Translations under genes and position numbers: made by a program
Source of the DNA: Spirogloea muscicola
Taxonomy: Eukaryota; Streptophyta; Zygnematophyceae; Spirogloeales; Spirogloeaceae
Assembly: GCA_009602725.1 (NCBI GenBank)
Contig: WELB01000385.1
Span: 43,131 to 64,963, forward strand
DNA: 21,833 nt
Direction of reading: 5' to 3'
In this document: piece by piece, positions 1 to 11,500 of the stretch
Layout of the letters: each line of letters starts with the position of its first letter
Numbering within the stretch: position 1 is the first letter of the stretch
The notes under the pieces: generated by a model
The model's database searches: none
Seen by the model: only the letters and a program-made list of their open reading frames with translations
What the model was told of the DNA's origin: nothing

Positions 1-1
1 C

Positions 2-3000
2 GGCGGCCGGGCCGCCGGCGGCGGCGTCCGCAAGGTCCGCGCCTGCACCTTCTGGCTGCGCGGCGACTGCCGGCGCGGCGACGCCTGCCACTTCCTGCAT
101 GCCCACACCACCGCGCCGGACGTGGAGCTCATGACCGAGCTCAAGGGCCACGAGAAGGTGCGCCTCCGGAGAATTGAACCCTGAACCCCTAAATCCGGAA
201 CCCTCGTGTAGACCTTCACCGTCCTCCTTAAGGATCTGTTTACTTCTGTGCTCCGGCTGGGGTTCATTTCCCAGGCACCCGCCCTGTGGCTCTGTGCATG
301 ACACGTGCTCTATAAATGTCTAACCGAAACCCAACATGGCGTAATGATAGATTCACTGAACACCTTATCAGACAACCAATGCTTACTCAAAGACCCGGGC
401 TTTTGGGCTTAGCGAGTCCTACGTCGGCGGCTGGACTGCTACTGTGACTGATGTGCAGGGGTTTCGCCAGGACCTTAAGATGACCAGCAAGGATCAGTGC
501 TGCATCAAAGTCCCCTTTAACAAGCAATTACTCACCGCAAACTTAGGTTTCTGATAAGTGCCACTGTGGCAACGTGCCGCCGTGCCAGGCGGTCAGGGCC
601 ATTGCCCTCCCAGCGGGGTCGAGCCAGCTGTACACAGGCGGGCAGGACAAGAGCGTCCGCGTGTGGGACTGCGTGACCGGCCAGGTGCAGCAGCCCCCTC
701 TGCAGCTTCTTCCCATGAGCGAGGGACTCTGAGCGTGGCTGAAAAGGACAGCACCACTTGCGGCCTGTGGCTGGGTCTGCTCAGCTCTTCCATGACAACA
801 TAAGCCTTCTTCGTTGCAGCAGCAGTTGAGCTGACTGATATCTCTGTGTGCAACGTGCTTGCGCAGTGCACCAGCGTAGTGCAAATGGGTGGCGACGTCG
901 GAGCCCTTCTCAGCGAGTCGGGGTGGCTCTTTGTCGGCCTTCCAAACGAAGTCAAGGTACATGTCAAGCCGCAAGGAAGCTCCTGGCTCAGACCTGAGTC
1001 TTGTCCTGCTGACTTGCTTGGGTTGCACCAACCAGCCTACCTGCACCTAAGCATTGGCTGGGCTAGGACCGCAAAACATAGGCAGCTCTTTGCACCATAA
1101 CAAGCGTCCACCTGCTGCAGTAAGCTGCTGTGGTCGATTCAGCTGCTCATTACTGCTGCATTTTGTCACAGCGCTTGTCTTTCGTGACTCTTCCAGTTGG
1201 CTGATGTTGGCCCGTCCACCAATCTGCTGCGCTGTGTGGCAGACGTGGAACATGCAGTCGGCTGCACAACACAGCCTCACAGGGCCCAAGGGCCAAGTGC
1301 ACTCCATGGCAATCAACGGGGACATGCTTTTTGCCGGCACGCATGTGAGTGGCGTGTTTGCCAAAGTTGACTGCAAACATTCCATCATGCATGTGATTGC
1401 ATCTCTGGGGTCCAGGTTTTGAGTAAGTTGAGGTCCATTGACTGCTTGAAGGGCTGCTTCTGTTACATGCGAGAGGATCTCGACATTGTCATCATACTGG
1501 AAGGCTTGGATCCGTAGGTTCTTCTTTGACCGAGTAACAAGATGTGTAGCGATGAAGTGTGCGCTTGCTCAAGCTCAGGATGGCAATATTCTGCTGTGGA
1601 AATTCAATCCCAGTAGCAACGGCTTCGACCCCGTGGTGTCCTTGACCGGCCACACGCTCCCCGTTCTCGTCCTGCAAGTTGCCAGCAACCGCCTCTACTC
1701 AGGCTCCATGGACCAGAGCATACGCGTGAGCAAGCTTATAAGCTGCTGTTTGGAACTTGTTTGCAGCTTTTCTTTCCAGCCTGTCCTTGCCCATCATGTC
1801 ATCTGCAAAATCTGCTTGTCTAGGCTGAGGTGGAGGCTAGCTTGCATGTCTTAATGAACTCTTGACATCCATACGTACCTTGCGCAAACAGAAATTGGCA
1901 TGTAAAGTGGGAACTCACTCTAGGGCTTGAGGTCCAAGGGTCTGCTGTACATAAGTACGTTATCATCAATCTGAATCTATGCAAGCCAAAGGGCTTGATG
2001 TCTTCGTTGTGTGAGTGCTTGAGCTTTCTATCAAGCTCTGCTTGTGCTGTTTGTATGAGCAGGTATGGGACTTGAGTAGCGGGCAATGTGTACAAACACT
2101 GCTAGGGCACACTGGCATAGTCATGGGGCTACTCTGCTGGGAGCAGTACCTGCTCTCCTGCTCCTTGGACGGAACAATAAAGGTTTGTTGCTTATAAGTC
2201 CTGAATCAAAGGTGCAGTATCCAGGGCTGCAGGGGCCCACTTATTTAGATGCTGAATAGCTAGATGACTCATTAGTAATGTCACAACCAATTACAGACAG
2301 TTGGACACTCCTTGGTTGGTGGAGGGGCCGTACCGCGTTCAGGCAAGTGAAAAGAGGGTGGCTTTGACAGGTCTGGGGTATGAGCTCGAGCGGCCAGCTG
2401 GAGAACACCTACACACACCCTGAGACTGACGAAACGCCCAATGGAGCCGGCGATGCTCCTCGAGATGTGAGCGAAAGAAGGCACAACAAGCTGCACTTGA
2501 ATGTCTGACTTCATGATATTTCTACCTAGATTTGTATCCTGTGCAGAATGCGCAAACCAAAGCTGATCAGGGCCGCAGCCTTTGCTCTTTGAAAGGACAG
2601 GGCGCTCTAAGCTTGAGTGGGACAATTGACGGGGCGAGCAAACCGGTCTTGTTATGTGCCTACAATGACAACACCGTCAGACTCTACGATCTCCCAACGT
2701 GAGTGCTCTTTCCAAAAGTTGCAAACGAGCAACAGCCTGGTCACCTTGGGTTCCCCATTTGCAGCAAAGCATATGAAAGCTTTTTATTCAATCAATGAGT
2801 TGCTGCCATGCCTACATAAAGATTGGCACCCGTTGTTCTCTCCCCTGTTTAGCTCAAAGCCATTCTCGCTTCAGGCATGTTCTTCACCATTGTGCTTAGC
2901 AGGTTCACTGAGCGAGGAGCACTGTTCACGTTAGAGGAGGTTCGCGCCCTACATGTGGGGCCCGGCGGCATCATGTTCTCGGGTGACAGCCATGGCGATG

Positions 3001-3047
3001 TCAAAGTGTGGCGGTGGACGACGCCGCTGGCAGGAGTCATCACTTAG
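2..3047 (+). CDS. ZFWD: ZFWD protein: CCCH zinc finger plus WD40 repeats (5' partial)
   Basis: Exons that keep phase: 2-157, 589-684, 867-956, 1243-1344, 1579-1725, 2063-2182, 2371-2466, 2601-2698, 2903-3047 (TAG at 3045). They give 349 visible residues; the start codon lies left of the window. The first exon holds a complete CCCH finger, C15-x7-C23-x5-C29-x3-H33 of the visible chain, followed by LKGHEK, which opens a WD40 propeller. Blade signatures follow: KSVRVWD, GNILLWKF, QSIRVWD across an intron, GTIKVW across an intron, NDNTVRLYDLP, and GDVKVWRWTT just before the stop. Domain order and blade wording match the plant ZFWD family (AtC3H48/59/63 type), which is thought to bind RNA or act as a scaffold. 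The biochemical role is inferred from the finger. All introns have GT-AG ends; the first donor is GTGCGC. The last exon could also start 3 nt earlier. Family call is firm; individual boundaries are good but unproven. Confidence 0.92.
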
Positions 3048-3080
3048 AAGGTCTCGCGCCCACTTAGAAGGTCTCGCACC
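3041..3080 (+). repeat. 20-bp tandem duplication over the ZFWD stop codon
   Basis: Two adjacent 20-bp units (3041-3060 and 3061-3080) differ at one base. The first unit contains the ZFWD stop codon TAG at 3045-3047. Translation stops in the first unit, so the duplication does not lengthen the protein. Confidence 0.85.
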
Positions 3081-4101
3081 CCTCAGTTCACTGTCTTACC
3101 TGTCCTATTTACCCCTTCGCCGTGGCTTGGGGCAAGCAAGACGGCCAAAGAGCAACCCTGGCTTGCCAGCGCCTGTCGCTGCAGACACGCCGTGTACACA
3201 AGCACCCCTGCCTATTCACAGGCATTGTTTTGCGGAAGCGCTGCTGCCCTCTTGGCACAATGCCAGGGCACATTCATCGGGCCGCCTCTTTGCTGGCTTA
3301 AGCCAGACTCTACCACCAGTTACACAAGCTAGCCCTGCCGATACCTGCCATTCCTCCCAAGCTGCTCCAGTGAGTAGGCTCTGCTTGCACTTTTCCTCGT
3401 GGCACGAGCCAAGTAAGATACACGTCCTCTGATCATGAAAGTGACAACTTGGTGCATGTACATTAGTGCATAATAGGCACAATGCGGATCTCTGAAATCA
3501 TAGCATCTCAAGGCGATGAAGGTCTCTAAGAGACTTCTGTGCTTGTTGTTTAGACAAAGGGAGAGGAGAACAGGGGGCGGGTTGCAGGTTGGTGGGACTA
3601 ATTTCAGATGTTGTCCTACAGGCACAAGCCAGCTATTGTCTCCTCTTATGCCATCCCCTCTTCTCTTAAGGGCGAGCACTTTCTCTTCTGCTGCAATAGC
3701 CTAAGCGTCTTTTGTGCTTACAAGGTCTCCACTTAGTTCAGGAGCGACCTCTCACAGCCATAGCCTCTCGTGTCCCTATTTCGGATAGTCTCATATAAGA
3801 ACCTCTATCCCAGGTCGTAGGACCAGCGCTTGCACAGCCGGTATGAACATTCAACATGGACATTTCTCAACAAGCTGGCCGTTAACAACGACCTCGGCAA
3901 TAAGAAGCCACAGACATTCTAATCGACGAGAGAAGAAGAAGAAGCTCTTTGGAAGGGGTCGAGGGGCTCTGAAGGACGAATGGCAGTTTCCACAGAGAGA
4001 TCTTCTCAGAAAGGGGGGATGGCTTTGGAAAGCCAGCCCCAAAAAAGTGTGGACAAGGTTCCACAGGAATAGCTATCCCCCTGTGTAAGGCATTTACTGT
4101 G

Positions 4102-4176
4102 AGAGAAACAGCTATTTCAATCTGCTGGGACGGCCTTTCACAGTAACCCGCAGAGAGAAACAGATCTTCCAATCTG
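4102..4176 (+). repeat. Short direct repeat, two 23-bp units
   Basis: Units at 4102-4124 and 4154-4176 both begin AGAGAAACAG and end AATCTG, with a few differences between. An inverted pair (TTTACTGTGAG near 4093 and TTCACAGTAA near 4137) overlaps the same block, so the segment can also fold back. Confidence 0.55.
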
Positions 4177-4346
4177 AGGCAACGTGATAGTCAGGCCGAC
4201 GTTTTTCCGCCCTCTTAGTTACCCGACCTGTACTTACTGACTAGAGGTTACTGAGAGCCCACTTGCTGACGTCTTAGAGATTAGTATCCTGCTTTATGCG
4301 CCATCCGGCCCTTTCAGCCACTTTCAGAGCCACTTTCTTTCCAGAC

Positions 4347-4379
4347 CTTGTTCATTCTTTGGGCTGGCCTCTCACAGCC
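4347..4379 (+). repeat. Hairpin-leader module (TTCATTCTT + GGCTG/CAGCC)
   Basis: A TTCATTCTT leader at 4351 is followed by GGCTG (4362-4366), an 8-base loop and CAGCC (4375-4379). The same leader and hairpin recur at 16141-16174, and related forms occur at 21212-21240 and 21376-21406. Confidence 0.7.
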
Positions 4380-4497
4380 ACTGCTGTCAATTTAAAACAG
4401 CTGTTTATGATAGGCCACCCCAGAAGAATGTACAAGGTCAAGGGATGTACAAGTCCACCCGTCTCCCGCTGCTACCATGGGGAGCCGGTGGACTTCC

Positions 4498-4650
4498 ATG
4501 TTGCAGGCTCGCTCGCACAGGTGTATCGACTTCGCCTGTCCGTCTCACTGCAGAGGTCCAGGGCTCGCGCAATGCGTTTGCGTGCCGGTCGTGCCCTCGC
4601 TGCGGCCTCTAGCTCTGGCCTAGGGACCTGCTACCAGGGCGACTCCCTCT
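4498..4650 (+). repeat. Dispersed repeat with shared open frame, copy 1
   Basis: This segment aligns without large gaps to 15883-16037 and, over its second half, to 21440-21535. All three are open in the same frame. The shared peptide core in copies 1 and 2 reads VYRLRLSVSLQ, followed by an Ala/Arg-rich part containing ALAAAS. Over the first 17 codons copies 1 and 2 differ at six codons, five of them synonymous. No start codon with a good context or splice partner was found, so this is called a repeat, not a gene. Confidence 0.7.
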
Positions 4651-4987
4651 ATCGATTATGTACGTGATGTGCTTGCCCTTGTACTTGGCCATTTGGCCTT
4701 CGTTTATTTCAAATACACTTAAAATCTTAGCAGGGGTTACTGAGCGTCCCGTTGCGTCGTCTTGTGTATAGCTGTGTCAGTTTTCTTGCAGGCATCTATT
4801 CTGGCTCTTTGGATTTTGTCTTTCTTCTTTGGATTTCTTCTTTGGATTTTGTCCATTCTTCTCGGGCTGGCTTGCCAAAAAGAGAAAGCGCGGCCAGATT
4901 GACTGGTGGCTGAAGAGGGGCTACAGCTTGCCAGCCCCTCTTCGCTATGAGCGCGCACTTTCACACGCAAGGAGTGAACGAGTCCCA

Positions 4988-5080
4988 AGAAAGTGCTCGC
5001 CCATTGAGAATAGGGGCTGGAAAGAAGAAGAAAGTGCTCGCCCATTGAGGATAGGGGCTGGAAAAGCCAGCCCAAAAAAG
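4988..5080 (-). repeat. Tandem pair of the hairpin-leader module, inverted
   Basis: Two copies at 4988-5020 and 5032-5061 share AAGTGCTCGCCCATTGAG followed by ATAGGGGCTGG. They are the reverse complement of segments at 21235-21275 and 21400-21440. The second copy carries a perfect GGGCTGG / CCAGCCC hairpin (5055-5061 with 5067-5073) and then an A-rich tail. Confidence 0.8.
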
Positions 5081-5239
5081 ACTCAAAAAAAGCTTCCACC
5101 AGAACATCCAATAGTCGTGAGTAGGCCAGCCCCAGGTTTCAGCTCCTCAGAAAGGGGCCCCGCGAGAGCGACGCGTGGCAGAGCAAGCGTGCAACACGTG
5201 GCAAGCCGGGCTTTGCGAGAGCTCGCCTGTCGACTTATG

Positions 5240-5245
5240 TCGGCG

Positions 5246-5292
<47 letters not shown>

Positions 5293-5312
5293 TGCCGCCG
5301 CCGCCGCCGCCG
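5240..5312 (+). repeat. CCG/GCC trinucleotide microsatellite
   Basis: About 24 units, mostly GCC with a few ACC and one GCT interruption, about 200 bp upstream of the C2-lipase start codon. An ATG at 5237 opens a 28-residue, nearly all-alanine frame that stops at 5323. If transcription starts upstream of it, this would be an upstream ORF. Nothing else supports coding. Confidence 0.9.
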
Positions 5313-5508
5313 ATAATAGATGAAGATAGAAACTACTTGACTGACATATGGACAGATCCTAGTAAAGGGTATACAGATAGTGGATAAGCTGCTTATATCA
5401 TTCTCCGTCTGCCGCACTGTTGGCTGCCGCTCCGGCGCCGCCACAATACCGCCAATTTGACGGCGGCAACGGTTCGGTATTGATTGATCGCGCCGTGGCG
5501 GAGTCGCA

Positions 5509-8500
5509 ATGGCGGCCGGCTGCCCGGCAGCCGGCTGCACCGGCTCCGTGTACTCTGGACGAGTCCCCCGAGCTCGGCTCGGGAGCGTGGACTGGATACA
5601 GCGCAGAGCTGTGCCGGCCTTGGTGGCCTCCCGGCTTCCAGAGGGCCTGCCGGTGTCGCTCAGAAGCTGGCGACGAGGGGGTAAGGCTCGGCGCACCTTG
5701 CTTATGCCTGGATCGTCACCATTGCACAGCAGGAATGCCTTGGAGTTGGTCGTGAGCTGCGAGGGCAGAGTGGTCAGAGCGCTGATGAGGTCAGGCGGGA
5801 TGGGCGTTGCTCCACACGTCCGACTGACATCTGGAGCTCATGTCGTTCACCTCATTACGCCGTGTGACAGTAAATGGCCAGGCGTAGTATGATAGCAGAG
5901 TGCTCTCGCTTGATGAAGGCTTTTGTCTTTCCTGGAGGTCTACTTGCTTATAGATTCCAGGATGCTGGGAGTCAGAGGTTTGACAGGTTTGATCTTAACA
6001 GCGCTGCTCTACCCCTGTTCCCATTCTTCAGCAGGAAGAGAGGCTCTGCTTTCTCCACATGCAACAGCTTCGCAAGAAGTTCTTCAAGTGGGAACGAGCA
6101 ACTTGTTGGGGGACTCTACACGCCAGCCTTTTGACGTCAATCTGGCTGTAGTCCTGGCTGGATTTGCCTTTGACGCTTACAACACACCCAAGGTTTGCTG
6201 GGGCAGTCACTCTTTTGATTAGCCTGCAATCGAATAGCTAGTTGATGAGCCAACAATACAACAGTTTAAGAATATCACAGCAAATTGCAGTAATTGTAAG
6301 ATTCTCGTTGTAAGACATTGTCTTATGGACATTCCTGCAGGCAGAAGATGGTGTGGCTGAAACGGATGAGCTGGGGAGCAGAGTTGACTATCTCTCCATG
6401 TATGTATAGTGGCATGCAAAACCTGCACTGCGAAGGTTTTCACATGATGTTACATTGTTAGTTAACCTCCCTCAAGTTGTCGCCCATCTAGGGGCACACA
6501 GGGCACACATAAAGCGTGTCATTTGACTGCTGATCCAGGACATCATGCATGTGAGGTGCACCCATGACGCAGTACGCAAAGCAAGTTGTAATACTAAAGG
6601 TCAGGTACAATGTGATCCAGGGAATTCGCGCAGGAGATATTCAGTGGACAACTCTTGGTGAAGCTCAAGAGGGCATTCAGTTTTCCTGGTCTTGACTCCT
6701 GGGTGAGTCTTACATGCCACACTAAAGAGCAGCAGGACTATGTCCCTTGTATAACTCTTGGTGTGAATATGATATGAAGCATGTAGACATGTCACTAAGA
6801 ATGCGCGATCAGTTTCCAGGTTTATTGGTAGAAGTCCTCAGGTCAGTAAACTGCTAGTGGCTGAGCACAAGGGGGTTTTGATTTGCAACTCGCTTGGCAG
6901 GGCACCAGTGACCCTTACGTTCGCCTCTGTTTAGGCAATGGTGTGCTGAGAAGTCGCACAATCTGGCTGTGAGATGCGCGCTTCAAATATGTAGATCTCT
7001 TGAAAGAGTTTATGTTACTTTCTGAAGACATTCATGTACCCGTGTTTGAGCAGTAGTAGTATGAGCATCATGTACCCATCTCATCATGAGCCCAATGTGT
7101 GGTCTACTCGTTCTCTGCATGTCGGCTTCATTCACAATCGTCTTCCGTGTGCCCAGGACAAGAAATCCTGTCTGGAATGAGGACCTTAGACTGCTCGTCA
7201 CAGATGCAGTCACTCAAACATTGCAGGTATTAGATTGCACGCGTGCCATTGACCTTTCTTCACAGATACCGTTGTGAGGCGGGTGTCAAGTAGATGCTGC
7301 TGAGCACGCACTTTCCTCTACATAAATGTGCAATTTGCACATCGCTCATTTGCTCTCATGGCTCACCTTGACTTCAGTAAGCAATTTTCAGGGCAATCAT
7401 GCATAGTCCTACATCAGCATAGTAGGGTCAAGTAGAGATAAGCAGAACATCTGTCCATGTCCTTGGCACTTGGAGGTTTCATAACAATGTCTTGCCTGTA
7501 GATTTCAGCATGGGATGCGAATGTTGTGTTGGCTCACCGACCCATGGGTTCAACCTCTGTACCCCTTCGAGATCTCTGCAATGGTGAGCATGTCCAACAG
7601 AGTGCATAATTAGGGGATTCTCGCTGTTGAAGTGACTATGCTCGGCTGCAGCTTACAGAAGTATATTACACTGTCTACATCACAATTGTCCAATTACCTG
7701 CTGAGCGAAGAGGATTCACGATCATGATAACAGCGAAGACTCTAGCCCTAATTTTCAGGAGACGTGCATGACCTGGAGCTTCTGCTCACAGGGACAGGTG
7801 GCGGTGCTACGCTCCTTTTGCAGGTCAGAATATGCTCAGAAGGACTTCAGCCTTCTCCTTGTTGCTCAAGGCGTCCAGTGGTCATACGACCTGGGATGTC
7901 ACAACAGTAGCTCAGTAGATTGCTCGAGTCTATGCTCCTAAGAGGCTTTTGTGCTGTTAAAGTGCTGTAGGTGTGCTTCCAAAGGTTCGAAGAGATGACA
8001 TCAGCAAGGCAAGGATGGCAGCTTCCGACGTTTCAACAGTACATTGCAGCTGGTAAAGCACTTGGAGACATGACTCCAGAGAGCGTGGTGAAAGCCTTCT
8101 CTGGATTGCAGGCTCTGAGTACCAGAACTTTTCTTCGCTCTGCTATTCAGGTACCCATGCATCCTGCAACCTAAGTATAAGCAGTGACCCCTCACAGCTT
8201 GAAACTGCCATTGACACTTAGCACAGGCAGACACCAGTACTTCACTTACATTAGGCTCACATATTTGGCGCTCTCTTTTCTATATCGGATCGCTGCTGAT
8301 CAATTTTCAGTGCTGCCGAGCTGGGCAGGCATTTCGCAGCCCTGAGAGAGAGCAGGGCAACCAAAGCTCTTCCGAGTGTGGTGAAGCAGATGGGGCAACT
8401 ACAGCAAGCAGCCCTTTGAAGAAGATTGCACAGGATGTTACAAGACAGGCATCGGAGGATGCTGCACCAAGCGTCAGTGAAGCAGGCGGTGGGGTTGACT

Positions 8501-11500
8501 TGACAAGCTTAGACTCTCCAAGCTCTCCTTCAGAACCTGAAAAGCAGATCAACTTGAGAGAAAGATTACTGTCTGCAGCAGTCGGCACTCTTCAGACTTA
8601 TGGGTGGCTCAGTAGATCAGACAGTGATCACATAAATACATCTGCAAGTGACACGGAACAGAAGACGTGGCAGTCAAGTTGCCTTGAGCTCGTCTACAAG
8701 TCGAGCAAGACAGTGACTGTAAATAAGGAAGACAATGGTTTTGAGGAACTGGAGAGCAAGAGAGGTGACCTTGTCTCACAAGCTGCCGGAGCACTATTTG
8801 ACACGGTATTCATACTTAACACAGTGGAGTGTTCAGCAATAAGATCCTTCTTGCATCGGGGTCCATTATTGCACGGAAGTTCCAATGTCCACCTTCCATG
8901 TCTTGGATATAACCCGTGACATGTCACTTCCGTATTCAAAAGTAGCCTTCTCTCATGTTGTCTGTGCAGACTGAGTCTCTTCTGAGCTCTATATTCATCA
9001 AAGGCACGCTGGAGGAGAAGAGACTATCTGAAAGGTATCCTGCTGACCATTTGAATCAAAGCTCCTTGCACATACTTTGGAATCAGGATACAAACAAGCA
9101 GCTTATCTTTACATGGCTGTCCACTCACGTGATTCTACAGAAACTCCTCGTTGGAGAACGGCAACTTGCAATCTGGAGGTACTTAACAACGAAGGCACCC
9201 AGCTTCACATTTGTGGATACTTGCTTCTGCCTAAATCATGATCTTCCTCCATGCTGTATAGAAAGTATCACATTGTCTATCATCAACTACATCATCCAGG
9301 AAGTATGAATATCAAATCTATGTGCTCAGTCCACCATGTTTGATGCTGACACCTTTATGGCAACAACAGGTATAAGCTAAGCACAGCGCTCATTGCAACG
9401 TCAGGCGTCTTGATCCCAGCAGGAATCAGTCAGCAGTCGTACTGTCCACCACATTGACTGCTTTTGTTGCTGAGGCCAGGGGTTGCTCTCTTTGTAGGTG
9501 GCAATGACCTAGATCCAGATACTCTGGAACGGGAGGAAATCAGACAAGAGCGTCTCGAGTCTGGCAGCAAGCAGTCACTGACACCAGAAGAGATGGAGAA
9601 GGGGCGGATGATGTTTGCAAGTGCTGAGAGTGCTGTGGAAGCATGGGCTATGCTCGCAAAATCACTTGGGCAGAGCTCCTTTGTGAATTCAGAGTATGAG
9701 AAGATCTTCTTTATTGACAACGATTTCACTGACACGCAGGTACACACAAGGTGATGCAGTGACTGTGTGATTGGGTTGCAGGTTCTTATATAGCATGTAA
9801 ACAGCAGGCACAGTGACAAAGAATCTGTTGCCAGGATAGGAGCTGCGCAGTAGCCTGCCATGAAATGGGATTACAATCTCAAGCAAGAAATGAAGATGTC
9901 TTGTGCACAGTGCTTGACAGAAGCCATCCTGGATGCACATTATGCTACTCCCTGCTTGCCAGATAGCAGTCTGGAGGGACCAGCGGCGCAGGCGGGTTGT
10001 GGTTGCATTCAGGGGTACAGAACAGGTATTGCTTTTAAGGATGAAAGCATGTCAGGTTGTATGTCATGTGGTGGCTGCTCTTGCTTCTCTAGCGAGGCAA
10101 TCCTTATTCCAGGTCTGTGTACAACCTAGTGAAATTGCTTGTACTTTGTGATGCAGACAAAGTTGAGGGATCTGCTTACAGATCTAAACATGGTGCCAAC
10201 TGGGTAAGTCTTACAGCCAGGATTATGCAAGACTTACTTTGATTGAAGCAAGCATTGAGGAATCTGTTGAGGTCCGTCACTCCTGTCCTCCTTGGCAGCT
10301 TCATACAGGCGCAGTCAACGGGAGATTGCAAACCTGACGATGTTGACATCATGGTAATCCACGGATTTTATGACATGCATTGTTGTAGGGCCATGTAGGA
10401 GTCAGAGAAGACCTGCCTTCTTTGCAAGCGCCGCAGTGAGGTCATTTGGTCCTCTTATTTTACAGCTAAATCGAGAACCCCCCGTCACCAACTGCAAGTT
10501 GCAAGTCGTCACCCTTCTTGAGGCAATGTCTGCTCTGTGAACGGCGTGGTCATTACTGCTTTGGCTTAGCAGAAAGTGTCCACCTTGACACAGAGGCTGT
10601 AAGCTGTGTCCAAGTTGTATTCTTCCTGATCTTGCAGGTTTTTGAAATGCTGCAGGTGCACAGCGGATTCTTCAGTGCATATGACTCTGTTCGTTCACGC
10701 CTGCTTGCGCTATTGGAGGCTGTGGTCATGCCAAAGTAAGAGCAGCATTTTGCAGAGCTCTGATGGCCAAAGTCGTCTGCAGGGTGCAGAAATTGCTCAT
10801 TCAGTGATAGTTGCATGGCAAGAGCTGCATGGCTTGCTCACTCAATACATGTTTAGTCAGAGCTCCCCTGTCTGTCACACATGATTGCTAAGAGGCTGCA
10901 CAATCTGCAGCCTGTGAAGTAATGACACAAGGGCTCTTTTGGTCAGGTCTTACTGAGGTGTTTTGGCACATTCGCTGTTGAGCAGGAGTGATGACAGTGG
11001 AGGCAAGCCATGGCACGTGTACACAACTGGCCATAGCCTAGGAGGAGCTCTTGCAACCCTCTTTGCTAAGGAGGTGCTTTCAAGCAGGCTTGCACGGTGA
11101 GTCATGGCTCTTGCACTTGGAGCTTACAGTGACTAGATGGTCGGTACACCAGTTTAGGATTGAAAAGTAACTGCTAATGGGCAACAATCTATGCTGATGG
11201 TCTTTGTTCACATTCAACTACTCTCCAGGGAGGGCCTAGTAAGTCTGACTATGTACAACTTTGGTTCGCCAAGGGTTGGTAACAGGGCCTTTGTGCAATG
11301 CTATGATCAGGTACTCTCTGCCATCTTCAAGGTGCTTCTGATTCCTTTTTCCATGTCTTGGTCGCTCCTGTTAGCCACTCCATTGAGATGCAAGTGTTGT
11401 CACTGCTTACAAACTGACACCTAAATCACAGGAAGTCAAAGATAGTTGGCGTATTGTAAATCATAGGGACATCATCCCTACTGTTCCTCGGCTTATGGGT

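Larger units (their letters stand above)
3048..5508. other. Repeat-rich spacer between ZFWD and the C2-lipase
   Basis: About 2.4 kb with no reading frame that resembles a protein and no spliceable series of exons. It holds the ZFWD 3' end, several hairpin-leader modules (near 4025, 4350 and 4855), a diverged repeat copy at 4498-4650, an inverted tandem module at 4988-5080 and a CCG microsatellite. Open frames here run through the repeats. The promoter of the downstream lipase gene must lie near its right end, but I see no clear TATA box. Control elements cannot be assigned from sequence alone. Confidence 0.6.

Noticed and set aside
543-1046. Long minus-strand open frame opposite ZFWD exons 2 and 3
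   Set aside because: It crosses two well-supported plus-strand exons and their intron and has no recognisable motif; it is a shadow of GC-rich coding sequence.
4829-5323. 164-codon plus-strand open frame
   Set aside because: It runs through the inverted repeat modules and the CCG microsatellite, and its peptide matches other repeat copies rather than a protein family.
8955-9308. Open frame continuing past lipase exon 11
   Set aside because: The frame stays open by chance into the intron. Splicing 9034 to 9475 restores phase and joins directly to the conserved downstream exon, and the extension shows no lipase or C2 motif.
10638-10655. Alternative acceptor for lipase exon 16 at 10656
   Set aside because: Both acceptors keep the frame. 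The earlier one was preferred because it retains residues before VHSGF, but the choice is not settled by sequence alone.
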